From positions 1-39,040 of the forward strand of contig NZ_BJYR01000032.1 of NCBI RefSeq assembly GCF_007991615.1: 39,040 nucleotides of DNA. The letters are read 5' to 3'. Origin of the DNA: Novosphingobium sediminis. Lineage in GTDB: Bacteria; Pseudomonadota; Alphaproteobacteria; Sphingomonadales; Sphingomonadaceae. Below are positions 25,501 through 31,803 of the stretch, in pieces; positions within the stretch are counted from its first letter, which is position 1; each line of letters begins with the position of its first letter. The position numbers and the translations under genes are program-made. Under the pieces are notes generated by a model. That model made no database searches, was not told where the DNA came from, and was given only the letters and a program-made list of their open reading frames with translations.

Positions 25501-25653
25501 GGTCACGAGATCGAGCATCCCATGGCGATCGTTATCTTGGGCGGGCTCATTTCATCGACGGTGCTCAACCTGTTCCTGATGCCCGCACTCTATGGGCACT
25601 TCGGCAAGGACCGTCCCGCGTCCGAGCCCGAACTGGCGGAGGCGGTGGCATGA
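22549..25653 (+). CDS. HME-RND permease (CusA/CzcA family, second pump)
   Basis: A 1034-aa inner-membrane pump. TM4 reads IALGEVVDDAIIDVENIARR, with E399, D402, D403, D407 and E409, a different signature from the DFG...D...E of CzcA above, so the two pumps probably have different substrates. Both RND halves are present: helices at about 10-30, 335-540, 850-1020, and two large periplasmic loops. An open frame runs back to 22381 in another reading of the adaptor gene; the ATG at 22549 gives the canonical RND N-terminus. It overlaps the next gene by ATGA. The CusRS-like regulators downstream suggest a monovalent-metal (Cu/Ag) pump, but substrate is not proven. Confidence 0.92.
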   Translation: MLAWLVRSALKQRVLVLAMAALLVVLGLRASADVPLDVFPEFAPPIVEIQTEAPGLSTEEVESLITVPIETAVNGVPDLATLRSKSVLGLSSVTILFERGTDVIRARQLVQERVAQVQARLPAAARPPVMLPPLSSTSRAMKIGISSKKLDQMQLSELVRWTIRPKLMSVPGVANVAVWGYRDRQLQVLADPDRLQASGVTLAELRAATGDAVLVGGGGFVDTPNQRLPVQQASAIQTADDLSRTVIKIAGDAPVRVGDVARVTEGFVAPIGNAIIDDGPGIMLIVEKQPTGNTLQLTRDVEAAVEELRPGLKDVKIDTTIFRPATFIEKSIDNLTRALMIGCLLVAIVLFAFTRDWRQATISLVAIPLSLLAAGLVLLWSGATINTMVIAGLVIALGEVVDDAIIDVENIARRLRLNREAGNPRSAFAVVLSASLEVRTAVVFASLIVMLVFLPIFFLGGVAGTFFRPLAIAYVLAIAASLLVALVVTPAMCLMLLPNAPMKEHRDTRFVASLKQRYLGVLPRLIDRPRLAMGIVAGGLLLSGVGYLGFKDQFLPDFRETDFLMHFVEKPGVGIDAMDRITIRASKELRAIPGVRNFGAHIGRAEAADEVVGPNFTELWISLDDEADYDASVARIKEVVEGYPGLYRDVLTYLRERIKEVLSGAGATVVVRIYGPDQNELRAAAERVRGKVASIPGVTDLKVEQQVLVPQIQIRPRAADLVTLGLTPGEVRRQAQTLVAGEKLGEIYRDQKAFDVSLWGEPAIRGDQHALADLMIQTPVGAPVRLRDVADVVVVPAPNEIKRQDGQRRLDVTLNIRSDADLGAVARGVEAAVGEVPFATGYHPEILGEYAALKESRERLWTVGLLCLVGILLLVWLEFRSARITALVGLSLPFALVGGVIGVALTGGVLSLGSLVGFVTVIGISARNGIMLLSHYDHLRRFEGEAFGPALILRGAQERLVPILMTALCAGLALVPLVIAGDKPGHEIEHPMAIVILGGLISSTVLNLFLMPALYGHFGKDRPASEPELAEAVA

Positions 25654-27029
25654 AGCGCTTTGTCCCCCTCGCGGCGCTGATGGTGACCGCCTGCGCAACC
25701 ACGCCCCCACCTACGGCTACCAAGGTCGATCTCACGCTCGCTGCCGGGCCGTTCGCAAGCCTCCCGGTTGCCTCAATCGAGCCGGTGCCCGATGATTGGT
25801 GGCGGCTCTATGATGATCCTTTGCTTGACCGCCTGGTCGAATCCAGTCTTGCAGCCAATGCCGATCTCAGGGTGGCCTATGCCAATCTCGATGGCGCACG
25901 CGCGGCGCTGCGTCAGGCGCAAGCCGCCCGGTTGCCTCAGACCACCATCGAGAGCAGTCTCGGCATCGACAATCCCGCCAATCAGCCGAGCGCTTCGGGC
26001 AATGTGCCGACGACGGACTACGACTTGGGGGTAACCGCAAGCTGGGATGCGGACCTCTTCGGACGGCTCCGTTCGGGTGCTCTGGCCTCCCGTGCGGATG
26101 CCGAGGCGCAGGCAGCTGCGCTTGATGGGGTAAAGGTCGCGGTCGTCGCTGACACGGTTCTGGCCTATGTCGACTTGTGCGGAGCAAGCCGCAGCCTTGC
26201 CGTCGTGCAGGAACAGGTCGCGCTTCAGGACCACGCGCTGACAATCACCCGTAGTCAGCTGGCGGCAGGCGAGGTCTCCCCGCTGGAAGTCTCGCAAGCT
26301 GCCAACCTTGTCGCCACGACCAGGGCGGCCATTGCACCGCTGGAAGCCGCGCAGGCCAATGCGCGCTACCGCCTCGCTACGCTCGCAGGTCGTCCGGCAG
26401 GAGAGGCCCGCACCAACCCTGTGACCTGCACCGCGCCGCCGAAACCGCGCACTGCGGCTCCCGTCGGTGATGGCACCGCCTTGCTGCTGCGCCGCCCTGA
26501 TATTCGCGAGGCCGAGCGCCGCCTTGCTGCCGCCACTGCGAGAATCGGTGTTGCGCGAGCCGATCTCTACCCCCGCATCAACCTTGGCGGGGCGCTGGGG
26601 CTGTTGAGCGGAGGGCTGGTGGCGACCGGTTCGCCGCTGGTGAGCTGGGCCTTCCCCAATCAGGCCCCGGCCCGCGCACGTATCGAACAGGCCGAGGCGA
26701 CCGAGCGGGCAGCGCTGGCCGGATGGGATGTGGCGGTCCTCCGGGCGCTGCGCGATGTCGAGACGGCTCTTGCGGCCTATGATGGGGAAGTGCGCCGCAA
26801 CCGCGCGCTGACCGAGGCCCGCGACGAAGGACGCCTCTACGCCCGCCGCGCCGAGGCGCGCGTCAGGCTTGGCGATGCGGCACCACTCCTGCGGATCGAC
26901 GCCGACCGCACGCTGGCCCAGGCCGAGCTGTCGCTCGCGCAATCCGAACTCGCCGTTGCGCAGGCGCAGGTGGCGCTGTTCCGGGCGCTTGGCGGTGGCT
27001 GGCGCAGCGGTGCTAAGCCGCTAGAATGA
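25650..27029 (+). CDS. NodT/CusC-type outer-membrane efflux lipoprotein
   Basis: A 459-aa outer-membrane factor with lipobox VTAC (Cys 15). The NodT-family hallmark W-x-x-DP-type segment WWRLYDDPLLDRLVESSLAA lies near residue 50, with two TolC repeats, the first including LGVTASWDADLFGRLRSG and the second beginning RRPDIREAERRLAAATARIG. The frame is open back to 24822 antisense-like inside the permease; the ATG at 25650, coupled by ATGA overlap, is the true start. It completes the second tripartite pump, four bases before the response regulator. Confidence 0.92.
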   Translation: MKRFVPLAALMVTACATTPPPTATKVDLTLAAGPFASLPVASIEPVPDDWWRLYDDPLLDRLVESSLAANADLRVAYANLDGARAALRQAQAARLPQTTIESSLGIDNPANQPSASGNVPTTDYDLGVTASWDADLFGRLRSGALASRADAEAQAAALDGVKVAVVADTVLAYVDLCGASRSLAVVQEQVALQDHALTITRSQLAAGEVSPLEVSQAANLVATTRAAIAPLEAAQANARYRLATLAGRPAGEARTNPVTCTAPPKPRTAAPVGDGTALLLRRPDIREAERRLAAATARIGVARADLYPRINLGGALGLLSGGLVATGSPLVSWAFPNQAPARARIEQAEATERAALAGWDVAVLRALRDVETALAAYDGEVRRNRALTEARDEGRLYARRAEARVRLGDAAPLLRIDADRTLAQAELSLAQSELAVAQAQVALFRALGGGWRSGAKPLE

Positions 27030-27033
27030 TCGC

Positions 27034-27711
27034 ATGAGAATCCTGATCGTCGAGGACGACGCTGATACCAACCAGTTCATCGCCCGCGGCTTGGCCGAGT
27101 TGGGCCATCAGGTGGTGACCAGCGGCGACGGGCGCGATGGGTTGTTCCATGCGACCGATGGCGGGTTCGATGCCATGGTGGTCGACCGGATGCTGCCGGG
27201 GCTGGATGGCCTCGCGTTGGTCAAGGCCCTGCGCGCTGCCGGAAACATGACCCCGGTGCTGATGCTCACCGCCGTCAGCGGGATTGCCGACCGGGTCGAA
27301 GGGCTCGAAGGCGGGGCGGATGATTATCTGGTGAAGCCCTTTGCCTTTACCGAACTGGCTGCCCGCCTCCATGCGCTGGGGCGTCGGCCATCAGCGGCAG
27401 CGGAGCCTGCGCGGTTGACGGCAGGTGACATCGTGCTCGATCTGCATCGCCGGACCGTCACGCGCGCAGGCCGCAAGATTGCGCTCCAGCCCCGCGAGTT
27501 CACACTTCTGGCCGAACTGATGCGCAACCCTGGCCGGATCATGACCCGCACCATGCTGCTCGAACGGGTGTGGGATTTCGACTTCGACCCCAAGACCAAT
27601 ATCGTCGAGACCCATCTCAGCCGGTTGCGCTCTAAACTCAACGCCGGGTTCGACAGCGACCCGATCGAGACCGTGCGCGGCGCGGGCTATCTCATCAGGG
27701 ACGGCGGATGA
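27034..27711 (+). CDS. OmpR-family response regulator (CusR/CopR-like)
   Basis: A 225-aa regulator. Receiver domain 1-115: acidic pair in VEDDAD, phospho-acceptor D51 (MVVDRMLPG), T in LMLTAVS, K in LVKPFAF. C-terminal winged helix with REFTLLAELMRNPGRIMTRT, then LERVWDFDFDPKTNIVETHL and VRGAGYLI, typical of OmpR/PhoB and the CusR/CopR clade. It begins four bases after the efflux channel and overlaps the kinase gene by four bases, so it is in the pump operon and likely activates it. Confidence 0.92.
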   Translation: MRILIVEDDADTNQFIARGLAELGHQVVTSGDGRDGLFHATDGGFDAMVVDRMLPGLDGLALVKALRAAGNMTPVLMLTAVSGIADRVEGLEGGADDYLVKPFAFTELAARLHALGRRPSAAAEPARLTAGDIVLDLHRRTVTRAGRKIALQPREFTLLAELMRNPGRIMTRTMLLERVWDFDFDPKTNIVETHLSRLRSKLNAGFDSDPIETVRGAGYLIRDGG

Positions 27712-29036
27712 AGCGCTGGTGGCGCGGTACGTTCGGCCTCGTGGCGGCAGTGGCCTTGGGCTTTGCGCTGGCGACGCTCGTGATCGGCGTGGTCGTTTTC
27801 GAATCGACACACGAGGCGCTTGAGCTTCAGCTTGATCACCGCATTGCCATCGAAACGCAGGCATTGATCGATGAAGGGCAGGACGGGCATGAGGGCGTGG
27901 CCGCTGCCATCCGCCGACGCGAGGCGGCGAGCAGCACGGCAAGTCTCGGCTATCGGCTCGTCGATGCGGCGAACGCGCCCATAGCTGGAGCGCTCGATGC
28001 GACCGTTCCGTCGCAGCCCGGATATGTGGAGCTGCTGCCCTACAAGGCGGATGGAGAGGAGCGTATTGCGCAGTCACTGACGACCGACCTCCCAGGGGGA
28101 TACCGGCTGCTTGTCGCCGCCGATCGTGCCGCTATCGACGAGATGGACAAGCGTTTCATTCTCCTGTTTCTCGGAGCCTTTGGCGCAATGCTGCTGCTGG
28201 GTATCGCTGCCGCCTGGCTGGTGGGCCTTGTCACGCGGCGGCGTCTCGCTCGCATCGATCAGACTGCCACTGCGATCATAGCGGGCGATCTATCGCGGCG
28301 CGTGCTTTTGGCCGGCAGCGGCGATGAGTTTGACGGCGTGGCCACGACGCTCAACCGGATGCTCGACCGGATCGTTGGGCTGATGGAGAACCTGCGCCAG
28401 GTCTCCAGCGATGTCGCTCACGATCTGCGGACCCCCTTGACCAGACTGCAAAATCGGCTCGACGAGGCCTTGCGTGAGCGCAACCCCGAGCTGCAACGCG
28501 AGGCCATCGAGGCAGCAGCGAGCGAAGCGAGCGAGCTATTGGAGGTCTTTTCGGCCCTGCTGCGGATTGCGGAGGTCGAAGGCTTGGCAGCACGGGCGCA
28601 TTTCCAGACTGTTGATCTGAGCGCGGTAGTGACCGATGTGGCTGAGGTCTTCCGGCCAGCGCTGGAGGGCAGCGGCCTCCAGCTAGTCACCAGCATCGCG
28701 CCCGACCTGACTGTGTCCGGCGATCGCAGGCTACTGCAGCAGATGCTGATGAACTTGCTCGACAATGCTGCGCAGCACACACCAGCGGGGACGACCGTCT
28801 GCATCACCCTTGAAAGCACCCGGGACGTTACCAGCCTCGCAGTGACTGATGACGGGCCGGGGGTCAGCGAGAAGCAGGCGCCCGAACTCTTCAATCGGTT
28901 TGCGCGGGGCGACCGTAGCCGATCAACGCCCGGCCATGGTCTGGGGCTGGCGATGGTTGCGGCAATCGTTTCTGCTCATTCTGGCAAGGCCACCATTGCC
29001 CCCAGGCCTGGCTTCGGCGTCCACATATCACTGTAG
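27708..29036 (+). CDS. Sensor histidine kinase (CusS-like)
   Basis: A 442-aa membrane kinase. TM1 about 8-31, periplasmic sensor about 32-148, TM2 about 150-175, HAMP about 175-225, then HisKA with H238 in VAHDLRTPLTRLQNR, N-box MLMNLLDNAAQH and G-boxes DDGPGV and GHGLGLAMV. The periplasmic domain lacks an obvious Met/His cluster, so the metal sensed is unclear. It partners the response regulator with which it overlaps by ATGA. It ends the pump operon, convergent with the DUF347 gene. Confidence 0.92.
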   Translation: MKRWWRGTFGLVAAVALGFALATLVIGVVVFESTHEALELQLDHRIAIETQALIDEGQDGHEGVAAAIRRREAASSTASLGYRLVDAANAPIAGALDATVPSQPGYVELLPYKADGEERIAQSLTTDLPGGYRLLVAADRAAIDEMDKRFILLFLGAFGAMLLLGIAAAWLVGLVTRRRLARIDQTATAIIAGDLSRRVLLAGSGDEFDGVATTLNRMLDRIVGLMENLRQVSSDVAHDLRTPLTRLQNRLDEALRERNPELQREAIEAAASEASELLEVFSALLRIAEVEGLAARAHFQTVDLSAVVTDVAEVFRPALEGSGLQLVTSIAPDLTVSGDRRLLQQMLMNLLDNAAQHTPAGTTVCITLESTRDVTSLAVTDDGPGVSEKQAPELFNRFARGDRSRSTPGHGLGLAMVAAIVSAHSGKATIAPRPGFGVHISL

Positions 29037-29054
29037 CTCAACCCATCCAGCGCA

Positions 29055-29858
29055 TCAGTCAGTGGTTTTGTCTCCACGTGACAGAGTTCTCTGCGGAACA
29101 AAAATGATCAAAAGGATGATTGCGACAATGAGCGCCGCAGATCCGGCGGAACGGCTGAGTTCAAGACCTCCACTTGCAAGCGGCTTGTCGAGAAAGTCGC
29201 CCACCGTCGCGCCAAGTGGGCGTGTCAGAATGAAGGCGGCCCAGAACAGTGCAACTCTGCTGACGGCGGTTTGCCAGTAGAGCAGTGCCAGAATGACCAG
29301 CGCCAGGCCAAACAATGAAGCGGCGCCGAGATATCCGAGCGGCCCATCAGCCACCCAATCGCCCAACGCTGTGCCCAAGGTCTGCGACAAGGTGATTGTC
29401 ACCCAGTAGAACACTTCTGTGCCCGGTGCATGAATGTCAGCGACGTTGATCGAGCCTTCCGTCTGGTACCAAAGCAGGAGACTCGCCAGCACCATCCCCA
29501 GCAACAGCAGGGATCCTCCGGGATAGCCGATGCCGATCGAGCGGGTTGCGAAGTCGGCCATCGTCGTGCCCGCTGTCGTGGATGCGATGATAGTGGACCA
29601 GTAGAGCCAAGGATGAAACCGGAGGGAGCGTATCTGCGTCGCCACGAGCACAACAAGTGCGGTCAAGAAAATCGCGGTTCCCACGAGATAACCATTGAGA
29701 CCACCCTGACCGGCCGTGGCGGTCGTTTCTCCCAGCCAGCTCATGCTCACGGTGTCGCCGGCGGTTTCGCCGAAGGTGGTTGCAAGGATCTTGATGATCC
29801 AGAAGCCCAACGTAATCGCTGGCACCTTGCTCAGGGCTGCGTACTGAGACGACTTCAT
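29055..29858 (-). CDS. DUF347-repeat membrane protein
   Basis: A 267-aa multi-spanning protein of the COG4705 type. A unit with aromatic-x-x-(K/T/L)...(T/L)G-x-(T/A)-x-(G/A)D recurs four times: FWIIKILATTFGETAGD, STTAGTTMADFATRS, FYWVTITLSQTLGTALGDWV and FWAAFILTRPLGATVGDFL. This is the DUF347 repeat. About eight helices. It is convergent with the kinase gene and stands alone. Homologues are often near metal-efflux genes; transport function is unknown. Confidence 0.85.
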   Translation of the reverse strand: MKSSQYAALSKVPAITLGFWIIKILATTFGETAGDTVSMSWLGETTATAGQGGLNGYLVGTAIFLTALVVLVATQIRSLRFHPWLYWSTIIASTTAGTTMADFATRSIGIGYPGGSLLLLGMVLASLLLWYQTEGSINVADIHAPGTEVFYWVTITLSQTLGTALGDWVADGPLGYLGAASLFGLALVILALLYWQTAVSRVALFWAAFILTRPLGATVGDFLDKPLASGGLELSRSAGSAALIVAIILLIIFVPQRTLSRGDKTTD

Positions 29859-30059
29859 GACGGACCTCGTGTCGTAGAGAAGGGAGCCTAGCAGCCTCGG
29901 ACGGTGAACCCGTGGTGAATATCAACCCTTCACCCCGTTTCCTCGAAGAATTTGAGGTAGCTCGAACTAGGCAGTATCGTTCTGCTATGACGATGCCGGT
30001 CGCCGGGTGACTTGAGCGAGCCACAAATTGGCCTCTCAATCAGCTGACGGGCTAGGCTT

Positions 30060-31322
30060 TTAGCCAAATTGTTGTGCTACAGAATCCAGGCCGTCCGAAA
30101 CAATGGACTTGGATAGATTAACCCCGGCGTCACTCGCATGTGACGCCCAATCGGCGAGTGCTGCGCGAACATCGTCAATGATGGCCGCCACACGTTTTGT
30201 TGGAATTCCGTGGCTCTTCGCAAGCGTCTCGACATGCTCTCGCGTGATGGTTCGCCCTTCGCCCAGAACAGCCATGTAATGCTCGCCGCCCGGGCCATTC
30301 GAGAACGTGAGGTCAAAGGCAGGCGCGAGCCGCCAATCTCCCCGAAGATCCATCAGGTAGGCGTGCTGGCGAACATGATCATCGCGATTTCGCGCGAGCA
30401 CGTTGAATACCATGCGGCGGAAGGCCTGCTCCACGTCCGCCATGCTGTGAGTGATGGCCAATGTCGCCTTCAGGAACCCGTCGTAGTCGACGCTGGGCAT
30501 ATGCGGCGAGGCTTCGAGCACCCCGCCCAAGCTCACCATGTGAAGCCTCTGGCCTGGCACTGGTCGATCGAAACGCCTTGTCGCGAAATGGCCCGACCCG
30601 GTCGCCGACGGGATCAACCGAGTCTCAGCCATATCAATCCCCGCGGCGCGGGCCATCCGGGCGTAGGCCTCCTCCAACTGCCCGATATCGGCGGGGTCGT
30701 TCGTCGCTGCAAACTTGACTATCCATTCCTCACCAGCACTCTTGTTTCCCGCTCCGGCCAGCTCGTCTCCGGCTGACAGGTTCCCGGCTGCGTCGATCGC
30801 CACATGGACTTTCGGCCGCGCGCCGCCCGAGCCGCCGCCCAGACGAGTGAGCAGCGCCTCCAGCTCTGTCTCCTCGCCGAGCAGAACGTGGCGGGATTCA
30901 TCGGCCAAAGCATCGAGGTCGATAGTACTTGAAGCCTCACCATCAAGCGTTTCGGGCTGAAAGACCAGGGCGCCCCGACCTTTCGTGCCAACCAGGGCGA
31001 GCCGGTCGACCGCATTGAGGTCTTCGAACCGGTGACCCATTTTTTGAAGCCGCCGCTTCAACAAGAGCATGCCCCAGGCATCGGGCAGGCAGTCCGACAG
31101 GAAACCATGGAGGCCATCGAAGGTCCGGCTGCGGGCGGGGTGCAGGCCCGGCTCAGCCGGATAGTGCAGCGGGGAGATTGGCATTCTTTCCGCGATGACA
31201 TCTGCCGACCATTCGAGCTGAGCAAGTCCTCTACCCATCGCCAGCCTGCCGACCGAGCGCGGCGCGGTAGTCTCATCGGTCAGCAGCCCAACCGCTAAAG
31301 GCGTTCCCGGAGCCAGCTTCAT
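30060..31322 (-). CDS. hipA: HipA-family Ser/Thr kinase toxin
   Basis: A 420-aa HipA-type kinase. The N-terminal HipA domain (1-105) is followed by a Gly-rich P-loop-like segment (LGGGSGGARPKVHVAID, about 155-171), the kinase core with EYRL-like EEWIVKFAATND, the catalytic NRDDHVRQHAYL and the metal-binding AFDLTFSN. In E. coli HipA phosphorylates glutamyl-tRNA synthetase to slow growth; the target here is unknown. It overlaps the antitoxin by four bases (ATGA) and is second in the operon, as usual. Probable role: plasmid stabilisation or persistence. Confidence 0.92.
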   Translation of the reverse strand: MKLAPGTPLAVGLLTDETTAPRSVGRLAMGRGLAQLEWSADVIAERMPISPLHYPAEPGLHPARSRTFDGLHGFLSDCLPDAWGMLLLKRRLQKMGHRFEDLNAVDRLALVGTKGRGALVFQPETLDGEASSTIDLDALADESRHVLLGEETELEALLTRLGGGSGGARPKVHVAIDAAGNLSAGDELAGAGNKSAGEEWIVKFAATNDPADIGQLEEAYARMARAAGIDMAETRLIPSATGSGHFATRRFDRPVPGQRLHMVSLGGVLEASPHMPSVDYDGFLKATLAITHSMADVEQAFRRMVFNVLARNRDDHVRQHAYLMDLRGDWRLAPAFDLTFSNGPGGEHYMAVLGEGRTITREHVETLAKSHGIPTKRVAAIIDDVRAALADWASHASDAGVNLSKSIVSDGLDSVAQQFG

Positions 31323-31630
31323 GACCTTGTCCCGCTGGCACGCTTGCGCTGCGGCTTGGCAGCCTGGCGCTGCTGCGCAAGAAGCTCGTCCATGCTGCTT
31401 GCCGCAATCTCAGGGAACAGCGTGACAATGCCCTCGTCGCAGCGCAGTGCGATGGCAGCGCGCACCAGGTCTTCGATGGAAGCCCGGCCTTCGGCCTCCA
31501 TCCGCCGCCATGTTCTGTGGGCCACGCCGGCTTTGGCGGCTGCCGCTTGCTGTGTAAGATCAAGGGCCAGGCGGCGGGCCTTGATCCGCTTGCCGAGGCT
31601 TGTCAGCTGATCCTGTAGCGTAAGTAGCAT
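31319..31630 (-). CDS. hipB: HipB-like HTH antitoxin
   Basis: A 103-aa DNA-binding antitoxin with an XRE-type HTH (LGKRIKARRLALDLTQQAAA, AKAGVAHRTWRRMEAEGRAS) and a basic C-terminal tail (QRKRASGTRS) that would contact HipA. No ribosome site precedes the ATG at 31630: a palindrome ends one base upstream. The predicted promoter puts the transcription start at the ATG, so the mRNA may be leaderless. Confidence 0.88.
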   Translation of the reverse strand: MLLTLQDQLTSLGKRIKARRLALDLTQQAAAAKAGVAHRTWRRMEAEGRASIEDLVRAAIALRCDEGIVTLFPEIAASSMDELLAQQRQAAKPQRKRASGTRS

Positions 31631-31631
31631 G

Positions 31632-31645
31632 GGCCATATATGGCC
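31632..31645. promoter_or_regulatory. hipBA operator 1
   Basis: Perfect 14-bp palindrome GGCCATATATGGCC. It covers the -10 hexamer (CATATA, minus strand 31642-31637) of the hipB promoter, whose -35 TTGACT is at 31665-31660, 17-bp spacer. HipB binding here would block transcription. An identical copy lies 40 bp away. Confidence 0.85.
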
Positions 31646-31665
31646 GTCAAACTTCTTAAAGTCAA
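31637..31665 (-). promoter_or_regulatory. hipBA promoter
   Basis: TTGACT (31665-31660), 17-bp spacer, CATATA (31642-31637) on the minus strand. The expected start is seven bases on, near 31630, the A of the hipB ATG. Confidence 0.7.
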
Positions 31666-31671
31666 ATTATA

Positions 31672-31685
31672 GGCCATATATGGCC
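31672..31685. promoter_or_regulatory. hipBA operator 2
   Basis: Second perfect copy of GGCCATATATGGCC, exactly 40 bp upstream of operator 1 (about four helical turns, same face), allowing cooperative binding or looping by HipB/HipAB. Confidence 0.85.
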
Positions 31686-31757
31686 GATGAAAGACCCCTA
31701 GCGGAACTTCGGTTCACTCTTCAGGTGTAGTTCCGAGGCTCCGCGCTGCCAAGCCAG

Positions 31758-31803
31758 AAGGGGAGGGGGATGCTCTGATGCGCATCAGCATCAGGAGCAG
31801 CGC
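31758..31803 (+). promoter_or_regulatory. G-rich leader and palindrome before the helicase gene
   Basis: AAGGGGAGGGGG (31758-31769) is followed by the perfect palindrome CTGATGCGCATCAG (31775-31788) and a ribosome site AGGAG ten or so bases before the ATG. The G-rich element recurs before the ParB-like gene (36099-36110) and, extended, before the toprim gene (5832-5848). Confidence 0.5.

Noticed and set aside
24822..25649. N-terminal extension of the NodT-type channel frame
   Set aside because: It overlaps the permease in another frame and is Arg/Gly-rich; the lipoprotein signal begins at 25650.
25773..26942. 389-aa minus-strand frame
   Set aside because: Antisense to the NodT-type channel, no recognisable domain.
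29859..30059. Possible small gene or RNA between the DUF347 gene and hipA
   Set aside because: No open frame of note, and no terminator or structured RNA recognised; probably just the DUF347 promoter region and the hipA tail.
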